From: an uncultured Oscillospiraceae bacterium
Lineage (GTDB): Bacteria > Bacillota > Clostridia > Oscillospirales > Oscillospiraceae
Assembly (NCBI GenBank): GCA_934589525.1
Contig: CAKTOB010000044.1
Span: 1 to 11,350, forward strand
Length of the DNA stretch: 11,350 nt
Direction: 5' to 3'
Every line of letters begins with the position of its first letter. The stretch's first letter is position 1. Below are positions 1 to 8,778 of the stretch, one piece after another. The position numbers and the translations under genes are program-made. Under the pieces are notes generated by a model, which had not been told where the DNA came from, did not search any database, and saw only the letters and a list, made by a program, of their open reading frames with translations.

Positions 1-16
1 CTTCTTGACATGAACA

Positions 17-73
17 ATGCTCCCTTCGTGATTGACAGTGTTTTTATTTCACTGTCTCTCATAAAGGGAGCAT
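17..73. other. Nested inverted repeat downstream of the reductase gene
   Basis: Two nested inverted repeats are visible. The outer arms are ATGCTCCCTT (17-26) and AAGGGAGCAT (64-73). The inner arms are GACAGTG (34-40) and CACTGTC (50-56), around an AT-only loop. The structure starts about 30 bases past the reductase stop codon, so it could end that transcript. No run of T follows the outer arm in the minus direction, so a classical Rho-independent terminator is not certain. It could also be a small mobile palindrome or belong to a gene beyond the window. Confidence 0.5.
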
Positions 74-102
74 ATCAACGGCCTTCCGGGCGGGGGGAAA
101 TC

Positions 103-1095
103 TTATTCCAGAGAGATTTTGTCGATAAGCCGGAGCTCCTCCTCCGTAAAGGGGGCGCAGGAGAGGGCTTTTACGTTGTCCAGGATCTGCTGGGGCTTGG
201 AGGCGCCGATCAGGACGCTGGTGACTTCCTCCTGCCGCAGCAGCCAGCCCAGGGCCATCTGGGCCAGGCTTTCGCCCCGCTGGGCGGCCAGGTCGTTGAG
301 GCGGCGAATCTGCTCCATCCGGTGGGGGGCCAGGGTGGCTTCCTTCAGGTAGCGGCCGTCGGTGCGGATGCGGCTGTCGGCGGGGATGCCGTTTAAGTAC
401 CGGTCCGTCAGCTGGCCCTGGGCCAGGGGGCTGAAGGTGATGAGGCCTTTGTTGAGCTCCCGGGCGGTGTCTTTCAGGCCGTTTTGCTCAATGGTCCGGT
501 CGAAAATGGAATACCGGTTCTGATTGATGACAAAGGGGCAGTTCAGCTCCTTCAGAATCGCCGCCGCCCGGCCCAGGGTCTCCCCGTTGTAGTTGGAAAG
601 ACCGGCGTAAAGGGCCTTGCCCTGGTGTACGGCGGTGGCCAGGGCCCCCATGGTCTCTTCCAGGGGGGTATTTGGGTCCATCCGGTGGTGGTAGAAAATA
701 TCCACATATTCAAGACCCATGCGGCGCAGGCTCTGGTCCAGGCTGGAGAGCATGTGCTTCCGGCTGCCCCACTCTCCGTAGGGGCCTTCCCACATGAGGT
801 AGCCCGCCTTGGTGGTGATCACCAGTTCGTCCCGGTAGACCCCCAGGTCTTCTTTGAGGATGCGGCCAAAGTTCTTTTCCGCGCTGCCGGGCTGGGGGCC
901 GTAGTTGTTGGCCAGGTCAAACTGGGTGATGCCGCTGTCAAAGGCGGTGAAGCACAGCTGCCGCATGTTTTCAAAATTGGCGGTGTCCCCAAAGTTGTGC
1001 CACAGGCCCAAGGACACCTTCGGCAGCATCAGGCCGCTGTTTCCGCAGCGATTATATTCCATGGCGGTGTATCGGTCTTTGGATGCCGTATACAT
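103..1095 (-). CDS. yghZ: Aldo/keto reductase, YghZ-like (L-glyceraldehyde 3-phosphate reductase family)
   Basis: This is a 330-residue cytoplasmic NADPH-type aldo/keto reductase. The N-terminal CGNSGLMLPKVSLGLWHNFG stretch and the FDLANNYGPxPGSAExNFGR block closely match what I recall of E. coli YghZ, which reduces L-glyceraldehyde 3-phosphate and methylglyoxal. The AKR catalytic tetrad is visible as D60, Y65, K96 (in TTKAGY) and H137 (in YHHR). The C-terminal SVLIGASKPQQ segment is the usual cofactor phosphate-binding region. Length is normal for the family and nothing is truncated. The ATG at 1095 is preceded by GGGAGGG at 7 bases and by its own promoter, so it is a separate unit from the pilus operon that ends just upstream. 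A housekeeping aldehyde-detoxifying role is inferred. The substrate cannot be fixed from sequence, and Kv-beta-like reductases are close relatives. Confidence 0.9.
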   Translation of the reverse strand: MYTASKDRYTAMEYNRCGNSGLMLPKVSLGLWHNFGDTANFENMRQLCFTAFDSGITQFDLANNYGPQPGSAEKNFGRILKEDLGVYRDELVITTKAGYLMWEGPYGEWGSRKHMLSSLDQSLRRMGLEYVDIFYHHRMDPNTPLEETMGALATAVHQGKALYAGLSNYNGETLGRAAAILKELNCPFVINQNRYSIFDRTIEQNGLKDTARELNKGLITFSPLAQGQLTDRYLNGIPADSRIRTDGRYLKEATLAPHRMEQIRRLNDLAAQRGESLAQMALGWLLRQEEVTSVLIGASKPQQILDNVKALSCAPFTEEELRLIDKISLE

Positions 1096-1132
1096 TCTAA
1101 ATCCCTCCCAAGGTTTTGTATTCGTTTCCCTG

Positions 1133-1162
1133 ATTATACCACGGAGGCGGCCCCCTTTTCAA
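1133..1162 (-). promoter_or_regulatory. Sigma-A type promoter of the aldo/keto reductase
   Basis: On the minus strand TTGAAA (1157-1162) and a perfect TATAAT (1133-1138) are separated by 18 bases, about 38 bases upstream of the reductase ATG. It lies directly beside the terminator of the pilus operon, which suggests that the reductase is transcribed independently. No operator-like palindrome is seen next to it. Confidence 0.75.
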
Positions 1163-1166
1163 TACA

Positions 1167-1211
1167 AAAACAGCAGCCCCCGGGAAAAATCCGGAAAAGG
1201 GCTGCTGTTTT
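1167..1211 (-). terminator. Rho-independent terminator of the pilus operon
   Basis: A 13-base-pair stem is formed by AAAACAGCAGCCC (1167-1179) and GGGCTGCTGTTTT (1199-1211), with a short CCGG/CCGG pairing possible inside the loop. Read on the minus strand, it begins 10 bases past the second sortase stop codon and ends in a T run (TTTTTG). Because the arms are A/T-ended it could also act weakly in the plus direction. It separates the pilus operon from the reductase. Confidence 0.85.
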
Positions 1212-1221
1212 GCATTGCGTT

Positions 1222-1857
1222 TTACGCCACCCGGCTGCATCGCAGGGTCAGCCGTTGGCTGCCCCCCAGGGTGCAGGTAAAGAGGGTCAGGTCGTACCCT
1301 CCGGCGGTCATTTGCGCCAAATCATAGGGCTCCAGAATTTCCAGGTCCGCCACCTGATAGGAAAACAGGTTCCCCTCCGTGTCCCGGAATTGCACTTCGT
1401 CTCCCGGGGAGAGCTGGTTCAGGCGGCCAAAGTGGCTGGCGTAGTTGTGGGCGGCGATGACCAAATCGTTTTGGTAGGCGCTTCCCGCGTAGCGGCAGGG
1501 GGCCACCCGCAGGGCGGGGTAGTCCCAGTCGGAGATCACCGGCAGCTCCAGCCCCAGGGCGGGGATGGCAAGCAAACCAATATACGCCCGGCCCTCTACC
1601 GTCACCACCGGCATTTCCATGTCCGGGTTTAAAACGTAGTCCGGCACCGGGGCTTCCGCCGGGGCAGGGGAGAGGGGCGCGGCGGGGGCTGTGGGGGCCG
1701 TCTCCGGCTCCGGGATGACCTCTTTTAAAATGGCGGCGGCCTGGGTGGCGGTCTGGGCGGCGGCGTTGCTCTGGCCCAGGTTGTAGGCGGTGAGCCCCAG
1801 GGCGGCGGCCAGCAGCAGGGTTCCCAGGGCGATCAGCCAGGAGGCGCATTTATTCAT
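1222..1857 (-). CDS. Second sortase, short non-class-C type (cell-wall anchoring candidate)
   Basis: This is a 211-residue membrane-anchored cysteine transpeptidase. One N-terminal hydrophobic segment lies at about residues 6-26, followed by an Ala/Pro/Glu-rich linker (about 46-72) and the catalytic domain. The sortase triad is visible: H137 in AAHNYASHFGRL, C195 in TLFTCT and R202 in RLTLRC. It lacks the C-terminal membrane segment and lid of the class C enzyme at the other end of the operon, so it is more likely to attach LPQTG proteins or finished pili to the wall than to polymerise them. The subclass (B or D-like) is uncertain. The start at 1857 was chosen because ATGAATAA overlaps the pilin stop by 8 bases and AAGAGG sits 7 bases upstream. 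An in-frame start at 1911 would only add Trp-rich residues inside the pilin gene. It is the last gene before the terminator and is probably translationally coupled to the pilin. Confidence 0.88.
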   Translation of the reverse strand: MNKCASWLIALGTLLLAAALGLTAYNLGQSNAAAQTATQAAAILKEVIPEPETAPTAPAAPLSPAPAEAPVPDYVLNPDMEMPVVTVEGRAYIGLLAIPALGLELPVISDWDYPALRVAPCRYAGSAYQNDLVIAAHNYASHFGRLNQLSPGDEVQFRDTEGNLFSYQVADLEILEPYDLAQMTAGGYDLTLFTCTLGGSQRLTLRCSRVA

Positions 1858-3040
1858 GGCGCTGCCTCTTTTGGAGCCCCAGGCCCAGGGCCACCAGGGC
1901 AAGACCCCCAATGGCCATAATGGGCACCGGCCACCAGAACTGACCGGTTTGGGGGAGCTTCATACGCTCATAGGTGTTTTGGAGAATAAAGGTATCCCCC
2001 TCCTGCCAAAAGGCGGCGCTGTAGCCCGGGGGGACCACTTCCCGCACCGTCCAGAGGCTGTCTTTGGAGGGGAGATTTTCCCAGGTGTATTGCCAGCTGC
2101 CCGCCGCCGTCAGGGTCACGGTGTCGTAAACCTGGCCGTTTCGCAGCAGCTCCACGGTGACGGCAACCGGGCGTTTGGAGCTGTAACCCGCATCATCCCA
2201 CCGCTTCTGCACCCGGCGGGTCAGGGTCACGGTGTCCGGCTCGTAGGTGTTTTCCAGCAGGAAGGTGTCGCCCTCCCGGCCAAGACGGACGGAATAATGG
2301 GCGGGGACCTCCTCGGTCAGCTGCCAGGCGATCCGGTGGCCGTCCCGGGCGTATTTGGGGAGGTTTTCCCAGCTGTGCCGCCAGGCCCCTTCCTTGGTCA
2401 GTTCCACCGTGTCATAAACCGCGCCGTCTTGCAGCAGCCGCACCTTGATGTTCTCCGGCCGGAACTCCTCCACGTCTCCATGCCAGAGCTTGAGAACACG
2501 GCAGGAAACGGTTTCCGGGGTCTCCGGCACCGGGGCAGCGCTAAATTTGGGGGATAGGATCAGCTTGTAGGCCCAATTCCCGCTGCCGTCCAGGCTGGGG
2601 AGGCTCACCAGGAAGGGGTCTGTGGCAATGCTCTTTCCGTCAATCACCGCGGCGCTGCCGCCCACCAGGTAGAGTCCGGTATCCAGAGCATCAAAGAAGA
2701 GGCTGCCGGAGGCACCGGTGGTGCCGCTTCCCAGGGGGGTCAGGCCGTCCTGCCGGGCGTAGGCATCCAGGGTTTGGGCCAGGTCGGCAAACTGCTGGGT
2801 GGTCAGGCCGTTCAGCTCCACCGGGTAGTTTTGAAAGCGGCCCTCCGGGGTAAATTCCCCCTGGGCGTTGACGGAGGCCACATAGTAGAGCCTGAAGGGG
2901 AAGCCCCCGATGGGTTCTTCCCCGGCCTCCATGGTGAGGGTCATGGCGCAGGCACCGGTAGGGTTGATGTCCTCTCCCGCCGCCCCCAGGGGCAGGAGGA
3001 AGAGCAGCAGACCAAGAAGAAAAAGGAATTTATGTTTCAT
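1850..3040 (-). CDS. LPQTG pilin, probable pilus backbone subunit with two Cna-B domains
   Basis: This is a 396-residue secreted, wall-anchored protein. It has a signal peptide (1-22, with cleavage likely after GAAG), an N-terminal pilin-like domain (about 28-168), two Cna-B repeats (about 178-267 and 270-358), LPQTG (362-366), a hydrophobic segment (about 370-389) and a KRQRHE tail. The segment W156-AYK-L-I-L-S-P-K165 fits the WxxxVxVYPK pilin motif with conservative changes, so K165 is the likely lysine joined by the class C sortase. Each Cna-B repeat has a plausible intramolecular isopeptide set: K184, E243 or E244 and N264; then K279, E334 and N355. Both repeats share the ENLPxxxx and NTYE signatures. 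The gene starts inside the end of the giant adhesin gene (11-base overlap) behind AAAGGAG. Backbone identity is inferred from the motif and from the neighbouring sortases. It could instead be a minor or basal pilin. Confidence 0.87.
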   Translation of the reverse strand: MKHKFLFLLGLLLFLLPLGAAGEDINPTGACAMTLTMEAGEEPIGGFPFRLYYVASVNAQGEFTPEGRFQNYPVELNGLTTQQFADLAQTLDAYARQDGLTPLGSGTTGASGSLFFDALDTGLYLVGGSAAVIDGKSIATDPFLVSLPSLDGSGNWAYKLILSPKFSAAPVPETPETVSCRVLKLWHGDVEEFRPENIKVRLLQDGAVYDTVELTKEGAWRHSWENLPKYARDGHRIAWQLTEEVPAHYSVRLGREGDTFLLENTYEPDTVTLTRRVQKRWDDAGYSSKRPVAVTVELLRNGQVYDTVTLTAAGSWQYTWENLPSKDSLWTVREVVPPGYSAAFWQEGDTFILQNTYERMKLPQTGQFWWPVPIMAIGGLALVALGLGLQKRQRHE

Positions 3041-6000
3041 GGTTTTCTCTCCTTTTTCGTTTCCGGCCCTCTCGGCCCGCCAGGATGATTCCAGCTAAAA
3101 GTGCCGCGGCGGCTCCGGAAACCCGGAAAACACCGGTGCCCACCCCGCCGGTTTGGGGCAGCTCGGGGTAATTGATGCGGTTGGTGACGGTAACGGAGGC
3201 TGTGGGATTTCCTGCCGTGACTTGAAGCTGTGTTTTGTCATAGTTTACCACAAAGGGGATCCCGCTGACGGTGCCAGGCTGGTTCGGCTGTATGGGGGTG
3301 CCTTTGTCGTCCAGCTCGTAGACGTAGTAGTCTTTGTCTAGTTCCACATCGGTGAATACGGCAGCAACCGTCAGATTTCCGTAGGAATATGTGGCATAGG
3401 TGACTTTTTCCGGCGTTGCTGCGCTTTCGGGGGTGACAGGTGCCGCAAACAGGCCGAACTGGTAAGTCCCGCTAAGGGCCTTATTAAGGGAGCTGCCGTC
3501 GGCATTGATGAATTGCTTGGTTACATTGATCTCGCCCTTGTGGTTGTAGGCGGGGTAGATATAGGTGGCGGTTGCATAGTAGAAATTGACATTAACGTCG
3601 GTGTCTTTATAGTCATCCTTGCTGATGGGTGTTCCATTTTTGACGACCATGACGTAATGGGGCGTTTTGTCCTGCACATAGCCCTTTGGTGCCTGGGTCT
3701 CCTCGATTTTATAGACCGTATCGTAGGCAAGAAGAGGAAGAGACGTATCATCTCCAAAGGTCAGTGTGCCGTCTTCACCGGTGATTTTTGATTGCGTTTC
3801 GGTTGTTTCTACCAGTTTCCCGTCAGTAAGCTCCATTTTTGTGAGCTTGAATGTCGCCCCGGAAAGCCCCTTTTGCATATCGTTCAAGTCCTGCTTGAGG
3901 ACCTGGATTCTCGGGGTGGCGGTACCACCGGCGGAGCCGCCGGCCTGGTAGCTGAATTTGCTGTCCTCGACCTTGCCGCCTTCGGTGGTGGCATAGCCTT
4001 TCCAGTGGGCGCTGTTGGTGACGGTGACGATCTGCCCCGGGGCTGCGTTGACGGAGACGGTGTAGGTAATGGTCAGGGGCTTGTCATCCGGCAGGACGAT
4101 GTTCAGCATTTGCGTTCCGTCCTTTTTTGGTGTCACAAAGGATGTCCAGCCGGTGACTTCCTGATTGCTTTTGCTATTCGTCACCTTGATGGATTTCGGG
4201 TCAATGGTCAGCCCCTGACCCAGCTCGTCCACCAGGGTGATGGTGTCGGCCCCGGGCATCAGGTCAATGCCGTTTTCGTTGACGGTAATGACAAAGGGGT
4301 AGGTTGCGCCGGAAAGACCGGTGGTGTCGCCCTTTTTCTTGGTCATCTTGGGTGCAGACAAATCTACCGGGCTTACATCCGTATCCAGCTCCCGGCCATC
4401 CTGATTAGAAAGCTTGACCTGATTGGCAAAGGTTTTTGTTTGCCCGCCCTGCAACACGTCTGTGTCTGTCAGCTTGCAGACGATTTGCAGCTCTACGGCG
4501 TAATTGTCCGTATCGTGCCCGGGAAACAGATTTGTGACATCCATTATGGCGGTTTGGCCATTAACATAATAGTGGTTTGTAGGGGTATTAGAAGTTAATC
4601 CTTGAGAGGTGTTTTCCTTTGGCTTCCATCCTTCTCCAAGGCCGGAAATCGTGGTCATTTCGGCGTTCGGGTGTCCGCTAAGGCTCTTTCCATACCAGTA
4701 CATCCGGATATAGGCGATCTCCAATCCCACAGGGACGGTTTCCTCCACCCGGTAGGTTCCTTCCAGCGTACCCGCATGGTTCAGATGGATCAGCCAGCCA
4801 ACGTATTCTCCCGGGGTGAGCAAGGTAGTATCATATCCCGCTCTGGGCGTCTGATCTTTTGTATATGAGTAGATATACTTGGTGATTTTTGACCCGTCAT
4901 AGGTGAACACATCCGCCAGTTCCTTGAAGATGGAGCCCTTGCCATAGAGGGTCTGGCTGGCCGCGGGGCCATCCAGCCAGCTGTTTTCCCCAAAGGAATA
5001 CCGGAATCCGTTCTGATAGGTGAATACATCCCGCCTCCCTGTGGGTAATTCTGTCGGCAGGGTTTTTACAAGGACATACAGGGAACGGCCTTCAAGCGTA
5101 ACTTCCTGGTTCAGGGTAACGGTCAGAGGACCGTTCTCCACAGAAGAAGTGTAAGCATCAGCCGCGAGAGCAGTCATCTGACTTGCTACAGCGCCAATTG
5201 TCTCATAGTTCACCAGATTCAGTCCCGTGGGGCCGGTATAGACCCCAATCAGGGAACCGTCAGACAGGGAATGCCCTTTCAGGTCGTTGCCGGAGCCTGG
5301 GGTATCCTGAATGGTAAAGCCTACCGGCAGCGCGGTTCCGTCTACCCGGATGGCCCAGTAGAGGAAGCCGTTGGAGCCTGTGGCAGCCTCATAGAACAGG
5401 GCCTGTTTTTCGGCATGAAAATAGGTGTTGCTGGAAAAATCTACCCCTACGCTGGAGGTGATGCCGGAAAGGGTGTAGGTCTTGTTGCCGTACCCCACCT
5501 TACCGTAGAGATTGAAGGTGTTGTTTGCGTGGGTCGGGTTTGGAGAGGTAGACGCTGCGTAGTAGGTTAGACGGTAGGCATAGGGGTCGGTCAGATTTAG
5601 ATCCTTTGGAGTAAAGGAAAAACTACTTTTCCCCTCCACTTTGACCCAGAGGGTTTTGTCGGGGGTACCGGTTAAATCCGGGGCGGTGACCGCGCCTTGG
5701 CTGTCAGGCGTAGCTCTAAAGGCTTCCAGCTTTACATAGCCCACAAAGGTTGTAAGCTTGCTGCTCAATGTATCTTCCAACGTGGCTTCGGACAAATCCC
5801 AGTCCCCGGCTTCGTTGACGATTACCTGATATTGCTGGCTGCCTTTTGGAACTTTGAAGCTGGTGGCATTGGAAAGGGTGGTTCCGTCGTAGATAGGTGC
5901 AGTCATCTGGATCGTCGTCTCTGTAGCAACTGTTTCACCCGCCGTCTTCTGAGTCCAGGCTTTGCGGGCAATCTCTTTTATACTGTAATATGCATTTAAT

Positions 6001-8762
6001 TTGTTTCCTTTGGTACTATTGCTATTGACGGAGTAAATATCCACACGATTTTGAACCTGGAAAGCATTGTTTCCTGCTGCTGTAAAAGCACCTGGGTCAA
6101 TAATTACAGAATAGACTAGTGTTCGGCTTGTACCGGGGGCAAGAGGGCCTACATGGTATTCAAAGGAGTCGTTTTTCTTTCCGTCATTATCGGTATCAGA
6201 GAAAATAAGCCTGTTTTCAGGACTTCCTGCGTATTCCGTTGTCAAACCGCTCATGCTTTGTTGTTGATCGTTGCCCCCTTCATAGAGCTTAAAGCTTGTT
6301 TCATCATAAGAAATGTATGGGCGTATTTTGGAATCTGTAATGATCGTTGACATGGAACCCGTACCATCCAGTGCATCCCGAATGATCATATCCCGCAGGG
6401 AATAGCTGTTATTTGCAAGAGCGTTTACCCAGATGTAATAGGTGATTTTCATGCTGCCATCGTCCAAGGTTTCTACGTCGGAACCTAGCTTGGACAGCGT
6501 ACCCTCCGCTCTTGGCGTAAAAGTTGCCGTATCAGATTTGCGTTCGTACTCTTTAGAGAATACCTTGGCTGTATTCTGGATAGTCCCCTTTGAATCGCCG
6601 CCGGTGTAGCCCTCCTTTAACTTGACTTTATAGGTAAGGGTTCTCGTTTCACTGGCTGTCATATTGCCAATCGTCCAGGTCATGGTTTTATCTTCGCTGG
6701 TAAAAACTGCTCCGGAGTCACTCGTCAGTACATAGGATTCTACGCAACTATCCCAATTCTCGGTCTTGAACACATCCCGAACCTTCACATCCGGACAGCC
6801 ATCCTGCCCGGCGGTGACTGTGATGGTGTACTCCAGGTAGTCTCCGCTTTCGTCCTGGAAAACCTTGGGCTTTACTTCTTTTTTGATGGTGATCTCACCG
6901 TACTGGGCAATCAAATCACTGTCAAAGTTGACTTTGAGATGCACGTCGCCTATTTGAATGAATGTGTCGCCGCCACCGTTGATTTGTGTCAAATTCGCAT
7001 TGGCTCGTACATAGAAGTGGCCGTCAATAACCTGATTCTGTTTCTGATGCTGATCGGTCAGCCAGTCTTGATCAAAGGTGATCGTGGCGGTTTTGTCAGA
7101 TGCGATAATGGTGCCGATGACTTTGTTGTCACTATCGTGAATATTGCCATTGTCATGGGCATTCCGAAAAATATCCGGCAGGGTATAGATCAGCTTGCCG
7201 CCCGCATCCAAAAGGTCAGTAATCGACACACCCTCATATTTGACGGTCAGTTTAAATTCCGCATTGCCGGGGATCTTTGTTGCATCCTTCGTATCTTTCC
7301 AGTCGGTATCTTGATTTTCGGGGGGCACACGATATTCCAGCTTGGTTCCAGCTTCTTTAATGAAATTCGTAACATCCACCGGATTGCCACCCCCAACCCG
7401 GTCCTCCAATACGGCCTCCTCGTCCTCCAGCATCAAGGGCATGATGCCGTAGGGGTCAACCGCGGCGTAGGCACGGCCCAGTACCGGCAGGCCGGAGGGG
7501 GTGGATTCGGGCAGGGGGCCCTCCGGTCCTTCGGTGGGCTCGGTAGCCTCGGTGGGTTCGGTTTCACCGGTGGGCTCGGTTTCGCCGGTGGGCTCGGTTT
7601 CGCCGGTGGGTTCGGTTTCGCCGGTAGGTTCGGTTTCGCCGGTAGGTTCGGTTTCGCCGGTGGGTTCGGTTTCTCCGGTAGGTTCGGTTTCGCCGGTAGG
7701 TTCGGTTTCGCCGGTAGGTTCGGTTTCTCCGGTAGGCTTGGTTTCTTCCGTAGCTTGGGTTTCCTCTGTAGCTTTGGTTTCCTCCGTAGCCTGGGTTTCC
7801 CCGGTGGCCTCGGTTTCCTCCGGCTCCGGGCTGGGGGTGCAGCGGTCGTCATGGGTGTGCTCTTCCAGGGGGCAGACCAGCTGCCACTGGCCGTAGCACA
7901 GAGGCCCGTGTTCATGGGTCTCGTCCCCGCAGGTCAGGGCCGAACTGTCCACCGGGATCTCCCGGGTCACGAAGCATTCTTCCCCGTGCTGGTGCTGCAA
8001 GATCTGCATCATGCCGCAGACCAGGGTTCCCTCCTGGTCATAGCAGCTTTCCGTGTGCCGGTGGAGAATGATTTCCGGCTCCCGGCAGGTCAGCACCGGG
8101 GTTTCCTCCTGGGTGCAGGTCAGCGTCTGGTCCCAGGCGTAGCATTCTTCCCCATGGGTGTGGTCGGCTTCCCCGCAGGTCAGCTGCCGGGTTACTTGGT
8201 AGCATTCTTCCCCGTGGCTGTGGTCGGGGCCTTCCTCCTGGCCGCAGATGCGCTCCCGGGTCTCGGTCCAACACTCGTCTGTATGGACATGCAGCCCGCA
8301 AATCAGGGGGCCCTGCCGCCGGGTGTAGCACTCTTCCCCGTGGCTGTGGCCGGGGGCGTAGCAGCTTTCGTCATGGCTGTGGGCCTTTACTTCCGGCAGC
8401 TGGCAGCGCAGGTTCCCGGAGCCGTCATAGCAGCATTCCTCATGGGTGTGAACCAGGAAATCGGCATATCCGCAGACCAAATTGTGATTTTGGTCATAGC
8501 ACCCTTTTGTGTGCCGGTGGATCTGGGCGGCGCAGGAAAGGACGGTCTCCTGCCGGGTGGTGACCTGGGTATAGCATTCCGGGCCGTGGGTATGCTCCGG
8601 GATGGGGCAGCCCTTTTCCAGGGTGATGGCCGGGAGGATCAGGGCATAGGTGGTGCAAAATACCACCAGGGCGCAAAGGGCCGTGACCACTTTTTGCCAC
8701 CGTTTACGATTTCGCCGCTTCCGGAGCACTTCCTCCAGGCCCAGCCAAGGCTCCTGTGTCAT
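3030..8762 (-). CDS. Giant LPQTG surface adhesin with His/Cys-rich N-terminus (probable pilus tip or companion adhesin)
   Basis: This 1910-residue surface protein begins with a basic region (10-23, KRRNRKRW) and one hydrophobic segment (about 24-47) without an obvious AxA cleavage site. Residues 52-308 hold 12 HxHxxxC motifs. Residues 313-410 form a Thr/Glu/Pro stalk including ten GETEPT units (345-404). Residues about 465-620 resemble an Ig-like adhesive domain, and 622-750 look like a DUF11-type repeat. About 751-1612 holds several further beta-rich segments that I cannot name; they include a DxDxDG calcium-type loop at 856-865. A SpaA-like domain follows at about 1616-1741 (K1623, E1688, possibly N1740), then a second isopeptide-type domain at about 1746-1862 (K1749, E1816, N1861), LPQTG at 1868-1872, a membrane segment and an RKRKRR tail. 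AGGAGG lies 9 bases before the ATG. The ligand is unknown. I see no thioester or von Willebrand A motif. The adhesin role is inferred from architecture and operon context. Confidence 0.88.
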   Translation of the reverse strand: MTQEPWLGLEEVLRKRRNRKRWQKVVTALCALVVFCTTYALILPAITLEKGCPIPEHTHGPECYTQVTTRQETVLSCAAQIHRHTKGCYDQNHNLVCGYADFLVHTHEECCYDGSGNLRCQLPEVKAHSHDESCYAPGHSHGEECYTRRQGPLICGLHVHTDECWTETRERICGQEEGPDHSHGEECYQVTRQLTCGEADHTHGEECYAWDQTLTCTQEETPVLTCREPEIILHRHTESCYDQEGTLVCGMMQILQHQHGEECFVTREIPVDSSALTCGDETHEHGPLCYGQWQLVCPLEEHTHDDRCTPSPEPEETEATGETQATEETKATEETQATEETKPTGETEPTGETEPTGETEPTGETEPTGETEPTGETEPTGETEPTGETEPTGETEPTGETEPTEATEPTEGPEGPLPESTPSGLPVLGRAYAAVDPYGIMPLMLEDEEAVLEDRVGGGNPVDVTNFIKEAGTKLEYRVPPENQDTDWKDTKDATKIPGNAEFKLTVKYEGVSITDLLDAGGKLIYTLPDIFRNAHDNGNIHDSDNKVIGTIIASDKTATITFDQDWLTDQHQKQNQVIDGHFYVRANANLTQINGGGDTFIQIGDVHLKVNFDSDLIAQYGEITIKKEVKPKVFQDESGDYLEYTITVTAGQDGCPDVKVRDVFKTENWDSCVESYVLTSDSGAVFTSEDKTMTWTIGNMTASETRTLTYKVKLKEGYTGGDSKGTIQNTAKVFSKEYERKSDTATFTPRAEGTLSKLGSDVETLDDGSMKITYYIWVNALANNSYSLRDMIIRDALDGTGSMSTIITDSKIRPYISYDETSFKLYEGGNDQQQSMSGLTTEYAGSPENRLIFSDTDNDGKKNDSFEYHVGPLAPGTSRTLVYSVIIDPGAFTAAGNNAFQVQNRVDIYSVNSNSTKGNKLNAYYSIKEIARKAWTQKTAGETVATETTIQMTAPIYDGTTLSNATSFKVPKGSQQYQVIVNEAGDWDLSEATLEDTLSSKLTTFVGYVKLEAFRATPDSQGAVTAPDLTGTPDKTLWVKVEGKSSFSFTPKDLNLTDPYAYRLTYYAASTSPNPTHANNTFNLYGKVGYGNKTYTLSGITSSVGVDFSSNTYFHAEKQALFYEAATGSNGFLYWAIRVDGTALPVGFTIQDTPGSGNDLKGHSLSDGSLIGVYTGPTGLNLVNYETIGAVASQMTALAADAYTSSVENGPLTVTLNQEVTLEGRSLYVLVKTLPTELPTGRRDVFTYQNGFRYSFGENSWLDGPAASQTLYGKGSIFKELADVFTYDGSKITKYIYSYTKDQTPRAGYDTTLLTPGEYVGWLIHLNHAGTLEGTYRVEETVPVGLEIAYIRMYWYGKSLSGHPNAEMTTISGLGEGWKPKENTSQGLTSNTPTNHYYVNGQTAIMDVTNLFPGHDTDNYAVELQIVCKLTDTDVLQGGQTKTFANQVKLSNQDGRELDTDVSPVDLSAPKMTKKKGDTTGLSGATYPFVITVNENGIDLMPGADTITLVDELGQGLTIDPKSIKVTNSKSNQEVTGWTSFVTPKKDGTQMLNIVLPDDKPLTITYTVSVNAAPGQIVTVTNSAHWKGYATTEGGKVEDSKFSYQAGGSAGGTATPRIQVLKQDLNDMQKGLSGATFKLTKMELTDGKLVETTETQSKITGEDGTLTFGDDTSLPLLAYDTVYKIEETQAPKGYVQDKTPHYVMVVKNGTPISKDDYKDTDVNVNFYYATATYIYPAYNHKGEINVTKQFINADGSSLNKALSGTYQFGLFAAPVTPESAATPEKVTYATYSYGNLTVAAVFTDVELDKDYYVYELDDKGTPIQPNQPGTVSGIPFVVNYDKTQLQVTAGNPTASVTVTNRINYPELPQTGGVGTGVFRVSGAAAALLAGIILAGREGRKRKRRENHET
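7551..7730 (-). repeat. Ten tandem 18-bp units encoding the GETEPT stalk
   Basis: Ten head-to-tail 18-bp units, with variation only at a few positions, encode GETEPT ten times (residues 345-404 of the giant adhesin). Degenerate six-residue relatives flank them (TQATEE and TKATEE types at 7731-7826; EATEPT just below 7551). The unit length is a multiple of three, so gain or loss of units would lengthen or shorten the stalk without breaking the frame. The Thr/Pro/Glu composition fits an extended spacer that lifts the rest of the protein off the His/Cys domain. Glycosylation of the threonines is possible but cannot be seen. Confidence 0.95.
7839..8609 (-). other. His/Cys-rich repeat domain, 12 HxHxxxC motifs
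   Basis: Within the giant adhesin, residues 52-308 repeat a loose unit of about 20 residues: HxHxxxC followed by Tyr, Trp or Phe (Thr in the last copy), a variable stretch, then LxC, often LxCG. The motif starts are H57, H82, H105, H128, H139, H158, H181, H201, H234, H257, H283 and H302. I count 25 cysteines in the region, which is very high for an exported Firmicutes protein. Metal binding or a ladder of disulfides is plausible from the residue chemistry. I recall similar repeats in other clostridial surface proteins but know of no assigned function. Confidence 0.9.
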
Positions 8763-8778
8763 TCCCGCTCACCTCCTA
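8763..8778 (-). promoter_or_regulatory. Shine-Dalgarno of the giant adhesin overlapping the signal peptidase stop
   Basis: A perfect AGGAGG (8772-8777), extended to AGGAGGTGA, lies 9 bases before the adhesin ATG. It overlaps the TAG stop (8776-8778) of the signal peptidase. Ribosomes ending on the peptidase would sit on the next start site, so coupled translation is likely. Confidence 0.85.

Noticed and set aside
484..1632. 382-codon plus-strand open frame
   Set aside because: It crosses the reductase, its promoter, the terminator and the sortase in antisense, and has no recognisable protein features.
1222..1911. Longer second sortase starting at 1911
   Set aside because: The extra 18 residues lie inside the pilin gene. 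The ATG at 1857 has a ribosome binding site and the usual stop/start overlap.
7501..7896. Plus-strand frame with SVSPVG repeats
   Set aside because: It is only the antisense reading of the 18-bp stalk repeats.
3030..8762. Thioester or von Willebrand A (MIDAS) tip domain in the giant adhesin
   Set aside because: No TQxAxW-type thioester partner motif or DxSxS metal site was found on reading the protein, so the tip role rests on size and context only.
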